A DNA stretch of 64,000 bases from Brassica napus (taxonomy: Eukaryota > Streptophyta > Magnoliopsida > Brassicales > Brassicaceae). The first letter of the stretch is position 1; every line of letters begins with the position of its first letter. The notes under the pieces are model-generated. The model saw only the letters and a program-made list of their open reading frames with translations, made no database searches and was not told the origin of the DNA. The position numbers and the translations under genes were made by a program. The DNA lies in NCBI RefSeq assembly GCF_020379485.1, contig NC_063436.1, positions 20,768,423 to 20,832,422 of the forward strand, given 5' to 3'. Shown one piece after another: positions 1 through 11,983 of the stretch.

Positions 1-949
1 GGCACAGCAGCAGTAGCAAAAGCAAATGAGAGACAAGGATAGCCCAAAGAAGACAAACCAGACTCCTGCTATAACTGCAAAAGGCAGCGCCGTATAAGCA
101 ACAGACTGCACCAAAAGCACAAGAATGAGAAAGAATGATTAGAGCATATCACAAGTATCCTCCAAAATGTTCAAGACCCTCCTCATAAGAAAAAAAAAAG
201 GAGGGAATATGATAGATTGTTTTCAAACATGTAACTATAAATGCTAGTTAAATGTTTCCATTGATTAATTCATTATAATCATAATTAAACATTTAACAAT
301 TAAAATTAGGGAATCTAAGAACCAAGTCTGAAGCAGAAAACTGCTTATAAGCATGTCACAAGTATCCTCAAGATGAAGACTTTTGATTGGTTTCATAAAT
401 CATTCATTCATATCAACAGAAAACTAGTTCAGTCTAGTTATAAATACTAATCCAATTATAATTACACATTAAAAGAACCAGACACCACTTAGCCAGAGGT
501 TTTGATGGTAAAGATCAAAACTTTTAATCAATTCAAAACCCAACTTGGGGGGAAAGAGAGAATTTTGGATGGACCACAGAAATAAAAGACACTCACAAAA
601 ATATAATGGGAATTGCTTATGTTCCAGCCACCAGTGTAAAGCTTGAAATTTTCAGTAGGATCTTTTCTTTTGGTTCTCTTTGCAGCCAAAACCAAAGATG
701 AGTTTTCTCCACTCTCCTCTGCCATAAACCTTCCTTCTACACTTGTTCTACCCCATTCCTCTTCTTCTGGAACAATCCAATTCAAATCTTTTTTTTAGAG
801 ATTTAATCGATAAATTAATCAAAATTTTCAATAAACCGACGATTATTGTCTGTCTTACCAGTAGTAATCGATATTCCTGCGGCGACAAGAAGAAGTGAAG
901 AAAGAATACAAATAAGTAAGAACACTCTGTTAGATCTGGAACACAACAT
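1..949 (-). CDS. Tetraspan-type plasma-membrane protein, 5' part only (At2g12400-like)
   Basis: The gene runs off the left edge; three exons are visible: 949-859, 766-597 and 105-1. The start at 949 opens a hydrophobic signal peptide (about residues 1-25, ending LLLVAAG). Exon 1 ends in phase 1 and exon 2 (EEEEWGRT) restores the frame. Exon 2 holds the family hallmark RTKRKDP...YTGGWNISNSHY. Exon 3 begins a membrane segment, AVIAGVWFVFFGLSLSLIC, followed by a CYCCC cluster. This arrangement is typical of an uncharacterised plant multi-pass family that includes Arabidopsis At2g12400; no biochemical function is established that I can name. Splice sites fit GT/AG. The 3' remainder lies outside the window. 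Confidence 0.8.
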
Positions 950-1609
950 AACTCTCTGTTTTTGTTTTTGTTTTTTTTCTCTCGTTTCAGTGTTTTTATG
1001 TTTTTATCGAATGGTGTTAGAGAAACAATTGCAGACGTATTAAGAACACGATTTGCTTGATTGATTTTGAGATGCCGCTTGAAGCGGTTCTCTTGTCTTC
1101 CTCGAATCACATTTCCTTTTTTTTTTTTAATTATTTCCCCATTTCCAAAGTAGTTTTTTCATGTGCATTCCCACAGTTTTTAATTCTTTTCAAAAGATGC
1201 TCCACTTATTTCCTTTTTGTATTTAATCAGTTTCTTAATATAGCGTCTATTTATTCTACAGATATTTAAGTTTACTTTTAATTTTTCTCTTTCGAACCTT
1301 TCCGTTTCCACTCACATTTTAAAGTTTTAAAAACAAAAGACTTTCAGTTTTGACCCAAAAAAAAAGACTTTCAGTTTTGTTGTGTAGTCTTTGTCTCACT
1401 GAAAACAAATAAAATTGTAACTGTTTAGCGTCAATTTGCTGTGCGAATGGAGAAGCCACACTTGGCGACCTTCATTATCATCAGAAAATGAAACTTATTT
1501 GTCGATTTTTATGAAAGATAATTGTCCCATAATTTCTTTCGCCACGTATTCTTGACGGTATTCGGAATGTTAGTAGTTTGGTAAAACGAGCGTAACTTAC
1601 CTAAAATTA
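950..1609. other. Intergenic, 5' side of the membrane-protein gene
   Basis: AT-rich sequence with T-runs and no convincing coding exon. It should contain the promoter and 5' UTR of the minus-strand gene at 1-949, but no clear TATA box could be assigned. Short open frames here lack family features. Confidence 0.5.
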
Positions 1610-2280
1610 TTTTAGGGTTGGATATTTTATCCATTAAATTTGATTCGACTCGTTATTTGTCTCGATTTGATCCAAAAATTTCGGATATTCGTAAACTTTC
1701 AAATCAAAGCAAATACTAAAAATCAATATTCGTTAAAATCGATGCAAATCACAAAAATTAAAATTTTGAAAAGCGAATATCCGATCCGATCCGGCAATAT
1801 ATACATACATGTATATCTTCATTATATTTAAAGTTTTTAATATATAAAATTATATAATTATTATTCTAACATATAATTTGATAAATTCTATTCACATTAT
1901 TACTTATATAAAAATATTACATAAAAGGAAGAGAACATATTTATGACAATTATATTTTTTTTCTTAGGTTTTATGCTATAAGAATTGTTAACTAAGTTCA
2001 AAAAATTTACAAAATATGTAGATTCACTACTTCTTTTAATTTTTATCATATATGTCATGCAAAACAATATAAAAAAAAAACAAATTTGTATCAAAATTTT
2101 AAGATTATTTGTATTAATCAAAACATATGAAATGTACGTAAGTATTCGTAAATATCCGCAAATATCTATTTATTTTCCGGATATCCGTTTTTTTCGAATA
2201 TCCGTATTTTTCCGAAGCAAAGCAAATCGAAAAATTAGATATATCTTAAGAGGAAGTACTTTAACTACCTCCATATAAGT
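1610..2280. repeat. Degenerate repeat rich in GGATATCCG-type motifs
   Basis: AT-rich DNA with repeated variants of ATATCCG/CGGATAT (clusters near 1680-1800 and 2140-2235). The same flavour of sequence occurs around 13060-13120, 57000-57480 and 59390-59790, the last two inside Helitrons. It therefore looks like dispersed transposon-derived sequence. No coding capacity, target-site duplication or terminus was resolved. Confidence 0.4.
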
Positions 2281-2284
2281 TTTG

Positions 2285-2731
2285 TTAATATTTTGTTGAT
2301 GGGTGGAGATAGTTAGGGTTCCCAGCTAAGCATGTGATACATTCAAGACTGTCTTCATTGAATAACTGGAATGGAACATTAAGTAGCTTAATCCAGATAT
2401 GGGCAGAGGTGAGATCTCGTTTATCAGGAAGGTTTTCGGTCTCCCATTGAGCAACAAACATTGTTTGTTTGATGATGATCAATAAATTTAAAATTTCATT
2501 TAAAACATTGTTTGACCTTCAATTTGCCATATCCGCTAGTTTATGACTCAGTTTTGAGTTGTCGAGTTTGGAATATGGAACAGTAATGCACTGGTAATGC
2601 GTTTCCTTCAAGTTTGGAGACTGTAATGTCGCGGAGATGTTTGCTCCAAATACCATTGACAATGTTATGCATGAAGCTTTAAGCCTGAGAGTCCGAGAAT
2701 AGAATTTACGGATGACAATAGACTCTCCCAT
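2285..2731 (-). pseudogene. LINE ORF1 relic (DUF4283-type gag-like domain)
   Basis: Read on the minus strand, two frame-separated blocks appear. The upstream block (2731-2519) holds ESIVIRKFYSRTL and LKETHYQCITVPY. The downstream block (2482-2285) reads FVAQWE...HIWIKLLNVPFQLFNEDSL...YLHPSTK. The W[IV]KL.NVP..LF..DSL and LHP.T pattern is the DUF4283/zinc-knuckle ORF1 domain of plant non-LTR retrotransposons. A frame break near 2483-2518 and the absence of reverse transcriptase show it is a dead fragment. Confidence 0.65.
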
Positions 2732-2759
2732 GATTTCTTGTTCTTTTCAATGATGGAAT

Positions 2760-3222
2760 TTGAGAATTTCAAGCGCATTTCACTAGAAAAGAGCGTGAAT
2801 GATGTACCATATTAAGTTAAAAGAACAGATGACAAAAAAAACCGTGTGAACACATGTAATTCGTTTCGTTGTGGACGGTTATTGAGGAAGATTGTAGATT
2901 AGAAATAAGAACTAGTCAGATAAAACAATATGTATCTGATCCGAATGACTAAGGTGAACTTTTAACCGTAGTTGCATGTCTTAGGTCATTTTATGCCTAC
3001 TTCTCGGATCAACTTGTTTTGCATCCTAATTTCTACATACAAGCTCACCTTTTAAATTTTGGCAGAACGAGCAATACTCGAATGATAGAAGAAACAAATA
3101 GCCCCATAAGTTAGAGCATTAGAAAATAGTTTGTATATTTAGCACGACAGATACCCCAAATTGAGTACCTTAGCTACATACCGTTTTCCAAAAACTAAAC
3201 AAAAACCACTTATACTTGAGAT
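2760..3222. other. Intergenic
   Basis: No gene-like signal seen. It probably contains the 3' UTR of the minus-strand SAM-domain gene ending at 3223. Confidence 0.5.
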
Positions 3223-4497
3223 CTATGTTGGCTTCAAGTTGTGAAACAGAGCATCCCATCGTGTGTCATCGTCTCTTTTACTGTACTCCACATAGACACT
3301 TGGGCTCGGTGGTCTTCCTTTCAACGGCCCTGATAATTTCAGCCGTTCGTTTAAGTTTCCATCTAACTGTCCCGACACAACAGGGCTTCTGTATGCTAAT
3401 ACGAGTCTTTCTTGAACACTTCGATCCAAGGGTCCAGATAGGTTCATGCTCCGGTTAGCTGGAAATGTTATTTTCTCTTGCATTCGGTGTTTTACATCCA
3501 ACGGTCCAGATTTGGCGATCCTCTTTTTCCTTATCACAGGCAACCTCTCCACTTGGAACTCAGCTTTTTCGTTATTAGCTTTATTATTTCCTGAAAGTTT
3601 TCAATCAACATTCTTATTTCTTAACCTAAAAAGTTTTAACTAATACCACACTAGCAAATAAACCGTAATTATCCGGACAATTTTTTTAGAAGCAGATTAC
3701 TTTGCGAGTTTCTCCTACCTTATCACATGTTAATGTACAAATATGAACTTCTTGTTTCATTCATACATGCAGTTTGGTTCGTGTACCAGACTTTTATAAT
3801 AGGTTCCGTCTAGTTATCATCTATATAGCAAATCCGTTATATTTACAATATATAGAGTTCTTGCTTCATTCTTATTCATCTATTTAATCACTTCAATTAT
3901 GTATATCTATATAGTTGTTTTTTATAGCCTGAAGCTTTAGAAGTGCACATATTTAAATAACAAAATCTAAATGCATAAACCAAAACCGATAGTTTCCTAA
4001 TTAACAATAAAAATAATTACCCATTTCCATAACAAAGTATTATTTTGTAGTAATTAATTATCTATATAGAAAATCCTGTTGCAAAAAGTCGTGATTAGGT
4101 GCATTATCTTGACCTTACCACTCACAAACGCTTCTCCACGGCTGGCAGGTTCTGGCGACTGCTTCTCCTTCGCCGGTTCAACCACGGCGGTTCCTACGAG
4201 GAAAAGCCACTTGTTAAAGCGGTTACCAATACTTTTGGTCGCCTTAATGAGGACAGAGATGAGTTTGGCCGAGGCTGGACGACGGTGATAGTAGCTAACT
4301 GTTTCTGTTTCTCTCTTCGAAAGCTTGAGAATCTCTTGGCGGTGTTCGGCCACATTAATGCCATGTCGCTTGAGAAAATTGTGGTTGAAAAGTGCGATGT
4401 CTTCACTCTTGAGCTTCTTCTGGGCGAATATGAGTCCGTACTCGTAGCTTATGGTCGGGTCAAGGTCGGTTTTTGATAGCCACGAGAACCAATCCAT
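3223..4497 (-). CDS. SAM (sterile alpha motif)-like domain protein
   Basis: A two-exon model gives 248 residues: exon 1 4497-4119 (phase 1, donor GTAAGG) and exon 2 3590-3223 (stop TAG). The start was set at MDWFSWLS, the conserved beginning of this family; an upstream in-frame ATG at 4554 would add 19 residues without family support. Residues about 1-65 form a SAM-like fold ([12 protein letters not shown]...[10 protein letters not shown]...[19 protein letters not shown]). SAM domains mediate protein-protein or RNA contacts. The C-terminal exon carries repeated SGPLD/SGQLD motifs about every 20-25 residues and ends [11 protein letters not shown]. This architecture recalls Arabidopsis At3g48800/At5g23680, and At2g12462 at the syntenic place. 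Molecular role unknown. Confidence 0.8.
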
Positions 4498-4554
4498 CTT
4501 GTTTTGTGTGGCTGATCTTATGGGAGTTTGAAGACTATATATGAATGTAAACAT

Positions 4555-6920
4555 TTTCGCCTATTAAATACGAGGGACACACACATGATGGGAGACAGAT
4601 AACTAAAGCAATATGTAGTGGTTGAGACTTTAGAATAATTTTGTTTTCCAAGCACTCTAACCTTTCAGTGATTTAAGGAAAAACAAATATGTGATACTGA
4701 AAGAGCTCACATCACAGTTTGAAAATATAGCATTTTCATTTATAAAAAGATACGATTACACGGACCTTGCTCCCCTTATTGGTGTTGATCATGGTTCTAA
4801 AAATAATTCACATAAATGAGAACTGATATTCACTTTATGTTAAAAATGAGCATCATTAAATGATCTTCAATTGAGGATCAACGGATTGAACCACCTATTT
4901 CCTATTGCACATGTGAGGAATTAAGCTAGTGCAAATAGAGTGGGTACTTTTCCCAAACAACGGATCGCAAGTTATCTATTGCTTCCAAGTAAACAAAAAT
5001 CATAAAAATCGTACTCAAAGTCGACTATAACTCCTACAAGATGGACCACAATGGTTAACTAATCAACAAATAAATTTGGTAGAGCAGATGCACAGTAGTC
5101 GATGCTCCACTCCCTAATTTATTGGCCGAAAGTAATCCATTATTACATTAAAGTGGGTAGCCCCAAGTGGTGGTACCTGTCTTTAACCCAACCTCTACCT
5201 ATATACCTCACTCCTCTCGCTCTCTCGTTATCTCCTTTTCTCCAAATTTACTTGATTTGGTGAACATGTTTTGTATTAGTCTCCGCCTTTCACATGGTAC
5301 TAGAATATTAGGTAAACTGATTAATTTTGAAGTATAAAATATTTTTTAAACAATACACCATGGGAAATTGTAGTTATCACACAAAATATTTTGAAAACCG
5401 TATCATTTATAATATACAAAATTTTAGATAATTTATTTTCTTTATACATAATTATAAATAACTTATTATTTATTCTGAATATGTTCAGATACTAGAGCTT
5501 TTAGATAGGAAAATAAATATGTTTTTGCTTGGATAACTGAAAGCCTTACAATTATTTATTTTGAAGTCTTCAAAGCAAAACGAAACCAACCAGAAAAAAA
5601 CTTGATTTTTATGACACGGATGTCCAAGGATACTGTGGCAAATTGTGAGAGAGATGATAGCAGAGAAAAAAACTGGAGTTTGAAAGATTATTCAAGTGGA
5701 AAATAAGAAAGTTTCTGAATATAGAGATCGTCAACGCTCAATTCACATCTTATGGCACTCAATGACCTACTCCAACCACACACTAAATTTAGTATTGAAA
5801 TAACATCAAAGCTTGTGTTTTGATATTCTTTTTATTTTTCGAATCCAGTCACAACACCAAATTTCACATTAAAAATAATATAGGCTAATTACCACATTAA
5901 AAATAATATTGGCTAATTAATAAATAGTAATTAATTTAATTTGCTAATTATCATTTTATATAAAATAAAATTGATAAATGAAAATTTTCTATTTTTTCAA
6001 ATTATATAATGTTTTAAAAACATTTCACATTTAGTTACAAATTTTAACTATTTAATAAATAGCATGATATTTATATTGTATTACTAAATATGAAAAACAC
6101 AAAATAATTGGTTACCATTGTAACTATTTAATAAATACTAATTTAATTATATTATAAAAAAATAATATAATATTTTAATGTTCAATGTAGGAAAATAAAA
6201 CGAAAAGTACAAACTACTAGGATACGTTTTAATTTTACAAATTTTGAATTAATTAATTAGACTATTAAAGAAAAGATTAAAATAAAGTGTATATATATAT
6301 ATATATATATATTTGGTGTGGTGAATAGTGTTATGATGTAATACAATTAACAAAATACCAAATTTGATAAAGTAGTGCTATTTTTGGAGTTCAACAAGAG
6401 ATGAAATTACACAATATATATTTTTTTTTTTTGCAGTTTCATTAGCTTTATAGCTTAAGATCAGCAAAGCGACCTATACTCAGAAGTCAGAAGATTGAAT
6501 GGGAAAGTTGAAATATAGAGAAACCTTGTGAACTGAAAGTGTTAGGTAAAGATGAACACAGCCTATCTAGTCAACTATTGCAGTAGATCCAGTGGGAAGC
6601 TTTAGCTCTACGGTTACTAATGAATTTGGCATTATGCAATCGACTGTCATGAAAGACCACTACTAACAGATCACAAATTCACAATCTCTTCAATCAGCCC
6701 AAAGAAACCATTCAGATCATTAACCTCTCCAATTCAGCGCAAGTAACCTGGAAAGCAGTAAAAGTATGAGTGTGAAACCTTATAGTTTCCCTTGTAAATG
6801 TATCTTAGTCAAGTTACTTCTAGATCATTCCACAGCGAGCAAGCAGAAACAGAATACTTCAAGCTAATTGATACTACTCATAACTGCCTCATCTAATATT
6901 AGATATCTCTTCTCTTTCAT
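4555..6920. other. Long intergenic stretch; TATA/CT-rich promoter-like patch near 5190-5260
   Basis: Mostly AT-rich. At 5199-5205 a TATATAC box precedes a CT-rich leader-like run (5207-5245), resembling a plant core promoter and 5' UTR on the plus strand. No open reading frame follows it, so it may be a remnant of a lost gene or a non-coding transcript. Further right, 5870-6420 is AT-rich repeat with no coding signal. About 6500-6920 should hold the SCPL 3' UTR. Confidence 0.35.
6289..6313. repeat. (TA)n microsatellite
   Basis: About 12 uninterrupted TA dinucleotides in intergenic DNA. Confidence 0.9.
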
Positions 6921-9243
6921 TCATTCATCGGGAGAGTAATGTGTGTTGTTGGGCAGTCTCCGGCCATGCACAAAGCTACTGAACATATGCAGGGCTCGTG
7001 AAGGCTGCGCATACGGCACCATATGAGCCGCCCCTCTCACCGTTGCAAACGTCAATAGCTTTCCATACTCGGTGACCCAGCCACCAACCTACAACCACAA
7101 GGTTTTCAACCTGTTTGAGAAATTTGCAGTGAGGGGCAAGAGGGAAAATTAGAGAACTTACCTGATCTTTGTGGAACCAGGGTCTATAGGGAAGTGTGGT
7201 CTTGAAGTTGAGATGATGAGCGAGTTCTCGGACGAGAGTTCTTGAACCAAGAAGTGGAACAACAGCATCTTGATCTCCACTACACAATAAATAAATTATA
7301 CTAATTTATTTATTTTTCAAATATTTATACATTTTAAATAGTTATAATATATTTATAATTAAAGATTATTTTATATAACATTATGTTATTATTTTAGTTA
7401 GACATGTAATTTTAAGTATAACAAGCTTAACCGCATAATACATGAGAAGGAGACAAAAAGGATCTTACCTGAAGATCCAAACAGGAGTTTTGTTCTGTAT
7501 AATTCTCTTAAGAATCGGAAGCATGCTGATGCTAGCGTCGGTGTCTCTGTAATTCACCAGGCTGCTGCACATAGACCATTGGTAGGGTAAATGAGTGCGG
7601 TTCGCGTGAAGAGCTTGTTGGACCTCTGGGAGATTGAAATAGAATTTTCTCTCGTAAGTCATACAAACATCCACCCCCATGCTAATCTTAGTAGCCATTT
7701 GCTTGAGTCTCAGCTCTTGCTGGACAATAGAAGGGTAGCATACGTCGAGGAGAACGTCGTAGTTGTTGACGTATTCATTGATAGTGTCGGCTTCCTTGAG
7801 GGCATCATTACAGACCTTGCTCATGTTATGGAGATTGGAAAAATTACAGTGGGTTGTGATTGTGCCTCTCGTTTCATCAGATATCATCCCATGCGACCAG
7901 AAGAAATCGTAAGTAGCTGATGTGTCCCTCCCAAGCTCCAGAAGTGGATTCCCAATCTTGACAGAAAAAAAGAAAAAGAATCAAGAGCAAAAAGATTGCA
8001 GGAAAGTCAATTACCCTGCCACTTATAGTCTTCTTCTCAACAAATTGTTGTTTTTTTCTTCTAATATTTACTTTGTTAGTAATTCAAGTTTTGGTTACAA
8101 GCTCGGATCAAACAAAATGGTCTAATTCAAAACAAAACCTTATTAGCTTTACTAAACCATCACACGGACAAGTTCACTAAACAACTAAACTATGAGATTC
8201 ATAGACTATCAATCTTCGTTTTCTACTGTTAATGGTAACCACGAGAGAGTGGCGTTCACCTCGTATGTAAATTACATTCAAAGTTGTAAAGACATATATG
8301 TCAGTAGTCCTGGTTTTAACAAGAATAAAGATTATCTGCTTACCGCAATGCCTTTGACATTGAACTTATACCCAGTTGAGTGTATATTGTAGCTGAGTAT
8401 AGCATCTGCCAGTTGCGGTATGTAATGTCCTGCAATAAATTGTATATGAAGACAGTCAAGTTGCATATTCAGAATAACAAGAAGAGCAAATCCGGGAATC
8501 TCTTAGCAATTTTCTCAAACTAAGAATCAGAATAATCAAAGACAAACCTGCGTAGCTTTCGCCAGTGAGAAAGAAGTCACGAGATTTCAACTCTGGGAAC
8601 TTGTTGAACCATCTCAACAAGAAGACAACCATATCGCTTGCTGTTCAAAAAACAAAAACATGTCAAGAAACAGCATTCTTCTAAATTCTAATATAACCAG
8701 AAAAAAAGTGATACTGAATTTTCACCAGTAGTTTCGTCTCCGGTGTTGTAATCAGAGCTTGTGTTGGAGTAAGACCATCCTACACCGGCCGGAGACTCCA
8801 CAAAAAGAAGGTTTGAGGCTTTGTTCCAGGACATGGAGTTGATGCGGAGGCCACGGCCATCTCCTGTTGGGTAAAAAGGACCCAACTCAGTGAAAGCTCC
8901 TCCACCAACTGAAGAACAACCTGGGCCTGCAATAAGACCAATATCTTCAATAATAGATACGTAAAAGTTTCAGGGCAAGAAGAAAAAAACACAAACCTCC
9001 ATTAAGCCAAAGTGTTAAGGGTTTGGTGTTGGGTTGTTTGTCAGCTTCAACAAAGTAGTAGAAGAGACTCCTACCATTCTTGGAGTCCACATTGACATAT
9101 CCAGCATATTGTCGGAATCCGACATTTGGTTGACCAGGAAGCCTCACCACCAGATCTTCTTCCGGATACCCTTTAACGAAATTGCACCCCACTGTGACCA
9201 CCATCAACGCCATTGTCACCGTCAGTGCCCGGCATGATACCAT
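6921..9243 (-). CDS. SCPL43: Serine carboxypeptidase-like protein (SCPL43-type, peptidase family S10)
   Basis: Seven exons in consistent phase encode 466 residues: 9243-8997, 8926-8726, 8640-8548, 8429-8344, 7956-7469, 7279-7162 and 7088-6921. The start MVSCRALTV opens a secretory signal peptide (about residues 1-25). S10 landmarks follow in order: [38 protein letters not shown], nucleophile serine in [13 protein letters not shown], catalytic Asp in SGDQDAVVP, and catalytic His in RGAAHMVP. The triad is complete, so the enzyme is predicted active in the vacuole or apoplast; the preferred reaction (carboxypeptidase or acyltransferase) is not shown by sequence. Sequence and position beside NUB1 fit the Arabidopsis SCPL42-45 clade, with SCPL43 (At2g12480) the positional match. 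Confidence 0.9.
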
Positions 9244-9731
9244 GATCTGAAACAACAAGTCAGAGTAACAAGTTATAATTTAAGGAGCATAAGCCACAGT
9301 TTTTAACAGATAATTCAAAATACGATACGGAACATAGCAGTAGAAGACGACAAGGAAAGTGAAGAGATTTACCTTGATTACTTTTTTTTTAATCTCTTCT
9401 TCGATAAAAATGAAGGATTCTGGAAGAAGAAGAAGAGCTAAAGTCTCTTTGTTTGGAGAGGAATCTGAGATGAATCTTCACTATAGTTATATCTCTCCTT
9501 CCTCTGCTCTAGATAAGGTATGCTCTCGAGCTCGACAAAAACTTTTATTGGCTACCTAGATTCTGTTCCAACCTTTTCAATTAAGAACTTTTTAGTTGAC
9601 AATACAAAAACCCGATAATTCTTGAACCGAAGCTAAACCGAAACCCGGTTACTGAAACTAGAGATCGTCCATTTTTGTGCTGACATTTTCAAACTTCCAA
9701 CTTGATCCCATCCCACTGGTTTCGAAAAGCA
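9244..9731. promoter_or_regulatory. Divergent promoter between SCPL and transposase-derived gene; SCPL 5' UTR intron
   Basis: The two coding starts point away from each other across 488 bp. On the minus strand a donor (AAG|GTAAAT, intron from 9372) and an acceptor (TTTCAG just upstream of the SCPL ATG, intron to about 9247) suggest an intron in the SCPL 5' UTR, leaving about 360 bp as a shared promoter. No TATA box could be assigned to either side. Confidence 0.5.
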
Positions 9732-11018
9732 ATGGTCGCCGGCGCCGGAAACTCATCCGCCACCATGAAATCCCCTGCAACTGGAACTCCCGCGTTCGTG
9801 AATTCCAAAAAACGAAAATCCCACAGAAACCCAACTAATAAATCCGAAAAATTCCTTCCGAGCGACCCACTGCTTCGCCGTCTCTCTTCCGCCGCCGCCG
9901 CGACCCGTTCCTTTCTCCAAACCAACGATCTCTTCCTCCCTCCACACCAGTCTCTCCGCATCGAATCTCTCCTCTCATCTCTCCCCATCGCTCCTTCCCA
10001 CTCCACCTCCACCACGTGGTTCCACCGCTTCGTAAACTCCGCCTCAGAAAACGACGATCCTCGCTGGCATCACTGTTTCCGAATGTCGAAGCCGACTTTC
10101 TCCAAACTCCTCTCAATCCTCTCCTCCTCCGATCTTCCTCCCCTTCCTTCGTCCTCGCTCGCGGCTACACTCTTCCGCCTCGCTCACAACGCTTCCTACA
10201 GCTCCCTCGCTCAACGCTTCGGGTTCGATTCCGTCTCCGACGCTTCCCGCGCCTTCTTCACCGTCTGCAAGCTCGTGCACGAGAAACTAGGGCGACTCGA
10301 CGATCCCAAACCTGATTATTCGCCTCGATTGCTCCCCAATTGCTGCGGCGCGTTGGGATTCGCGAGGTTCGATGTAGACGGGGAGCTTCTCGATTCGCTG
10401 ATCGTTCAAGCGTTGGTCGATTCCGCCGGCAGATTCGCGGATATCTCAGCTGGATGGCCGAGCACGATGAAACCGGAAGCGATTCTCCGGCAAACCAAGC
10501 TTTTCTCCGTGGCGGAGGAGGATTCTAGAAGCTTCTTGAATGGAGCGCCGTGCGAACTTGGAAACGGTGTATCGGTGCCTCGTTACGTTCTCGGAGATTC
10601 TCGTCTTCCTTTGTTGCCGTGGCTTGTGACTCCTTACGGTTCAAACGAGGGGGAAGAAGATGGTTTTGAATTCAACAACGTGGCTCGCGCTGCGTTGCGT
10701 GCTGTTGAGATTGCGTTTGCGAAGGTTCGAGCTCGTTGGCGGATTCTTGATAGGAAGTGGAAACTGGAGATGGTCGAGTTTTTGCCGTTTGTGGTGACTA
10801 CTGGCTGCTTGTTGCATAACTTTCTTGTGGATTGTGGAGACGGTGATTTGCAGGAAGAGTGTGTGGTGGTGGCTCGTGATGATAGTGAGATGATGAAAGA
10901 TGGAGAGTGTGAGGAGGACACGAGGAGGTATGAAGGAGAAGAATATATTGAGTCGAGCAGGATCAGAGATGCTATTGCAGAGAACCTGAGCCGTGTGGCT
11001 TCGTCTGAGAATTTGTAA
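9732..11018 (+). CDS. PIF/Harbinger transposase-derived protein (ALP1-like), probably domesticated
   Basis: A single intronless frame of 428 residues starts at MVAGAGNSS, with stop TAA. The coding region is distinctly GC-richer than its surroundings. There is a basic KKRKSHR nuclear-localisation-like stretch (residues 26-32), a helical region with RWHHCFRMSKPTF (111-123), and a degenerate DDE domain about 200-390. The second Asp context (VDSAGRFADISAGWP, 229-243) and third context (VLGDSRLPLLPWLVTPY) are recognisable, as is VEIAFAKVRARWRIL. The first catalytic Asp, normally in GALDGTH, is replaced (GALGFARF, 206-213), so nuclease activity is unlikely. No terminal inverted repeats were noticed. 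An intact frame without transposon ends suggests a host gene, like ALP1 (a Polycomb-associated domesticated transposase); the exact orthologue was not identified. Confidence 0.8.
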   Translation: MVAGAGNSSATMKSPATGTPAFVNSKKRKSHRNPTNKSEKFLPSDPLLRRLSSAAAATRSFLQTNDLFLPPHQSLRIESLLSSLPIAPSHSTSTTWFHRFVNSASENDDPRWHHCFRMSKPTFSKLLSILSSSDLPPLPSSSLAATLFRLAHNASYSSLAQRFGFDSVSDASRAFFTVCKLVHEKLGRLDDPKPDYSPRLLPNCCGALGFARFDVDGELLDSLIVQALVDSAGRFADISAGWPSTMKPEAILRQTKLFSVAEEDSRSFLNGAPCELGNGVSVPRYVLGDSRLPLLPWLVTPYGSNEGEEDGFEFNNVARAALRAVEIAFAKVRARWRILDRKWKLEMVEFLPFVVTTGCLLHNFLVDCGDGDLQEECVVVARDDSEMMKDGECEEDTRRYEGEEYIESSRIRDAIAENLSRVASSENL

Positions 11019-11983
11019 ATTGTGGAAGTCCCTTTCAGTATGCAGTTTCTGGCTTACGGTTGGTAGATAACGTATGTTGATGGTTTATGAAATGGATTAC
11101 AGTTACAAGCTTTCCTTTCTAGTCTGATCTTGTAAATTGTGTAGAAGATGAACTAGAGAATGTCTTTTTTGTCACAGTTTATGGGAGCTAGGGGTGATGG
11201 TTTTATTTAACGGATTACGGTTATAGGTTCTCAGAAACTTTTCTCTTAAATAGTATTTTGGCTAAGAGTTGAACCTGTATGAACAAAGGTTCGTGTGTTG
11301 GGTACTGATTTACTGTTTTTATTGCTTGGTTAATGTGTTCATGATCTGCTGACTCTAGGCAAACCCTCTCCTTCCTCCCGAATCTTTGCTCTCTGTCTTC
11401 TTATTCCCGAGTCAAAACTTCCTTGTTGACTCCCATTTCCTCTGTTTCAGTCTTCTCTTCTTGCTCATTTGTTCCATTCTTCTTGCGGAAGTACACTTTC
11501 TGTAACATATCTATTCTCATATCCAAACCCAATTGGATAACATTATAGAGCTCATCATGAAGAAGAACTTTTGTTTTCGATATGTTAATGTAATAGTAAA
11601 ATGAGATAGCTGATAGATTAGATAAGGAAGCTCGTATTAAGAAATCCTTTTATGTTATTTCATGGTTGTAGTTCTATTTTTTTTTAACATTTGTTTTTGA
11701 TTGATAAAACTGAGAAACATACAAGGGGGTAAAATCTAAAAGCCAGTAGAAACACCTTAAATTCTCGGAATCATGGTTCACAAGAAGGAATCGCAAACCG
11801 AAACAACAAGGTAACACATACAAAAATTACAATAATCACTAGATTAGTTTGCACTGCTACTTCTAAACGACTAAACCCATAAACAATCTTTGAGAAGGAG
11901 AATAGAAACTAGACCTCTAAGCTTTGAAAACCACACAAGAGAGAGTAAGTGATGCACTGGTCTTCGCAACGAAACAAGACTAA
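11019..11983. other. Intergenic, 3' of the transposase-derived gene
   Basis: The first few hundred bases likely hold the 3' UTR of the preceding gene. At 11505-11403 (minus) there is an acceptor-like TTACAG followed by a 33-codon acidic frame ending in TAA; it has no neighbouring exon that I can support, so it is not called a gene. Confidence 0.4.

Noticed and set aside
11403..11505. Minus-strand acidic 33-codon frame after an acceptor-like site, resembling a last exon
   Set aside because: No upstream exon could be supported and the frame is short; low-complexity Glu/Lys content can arise by chance.
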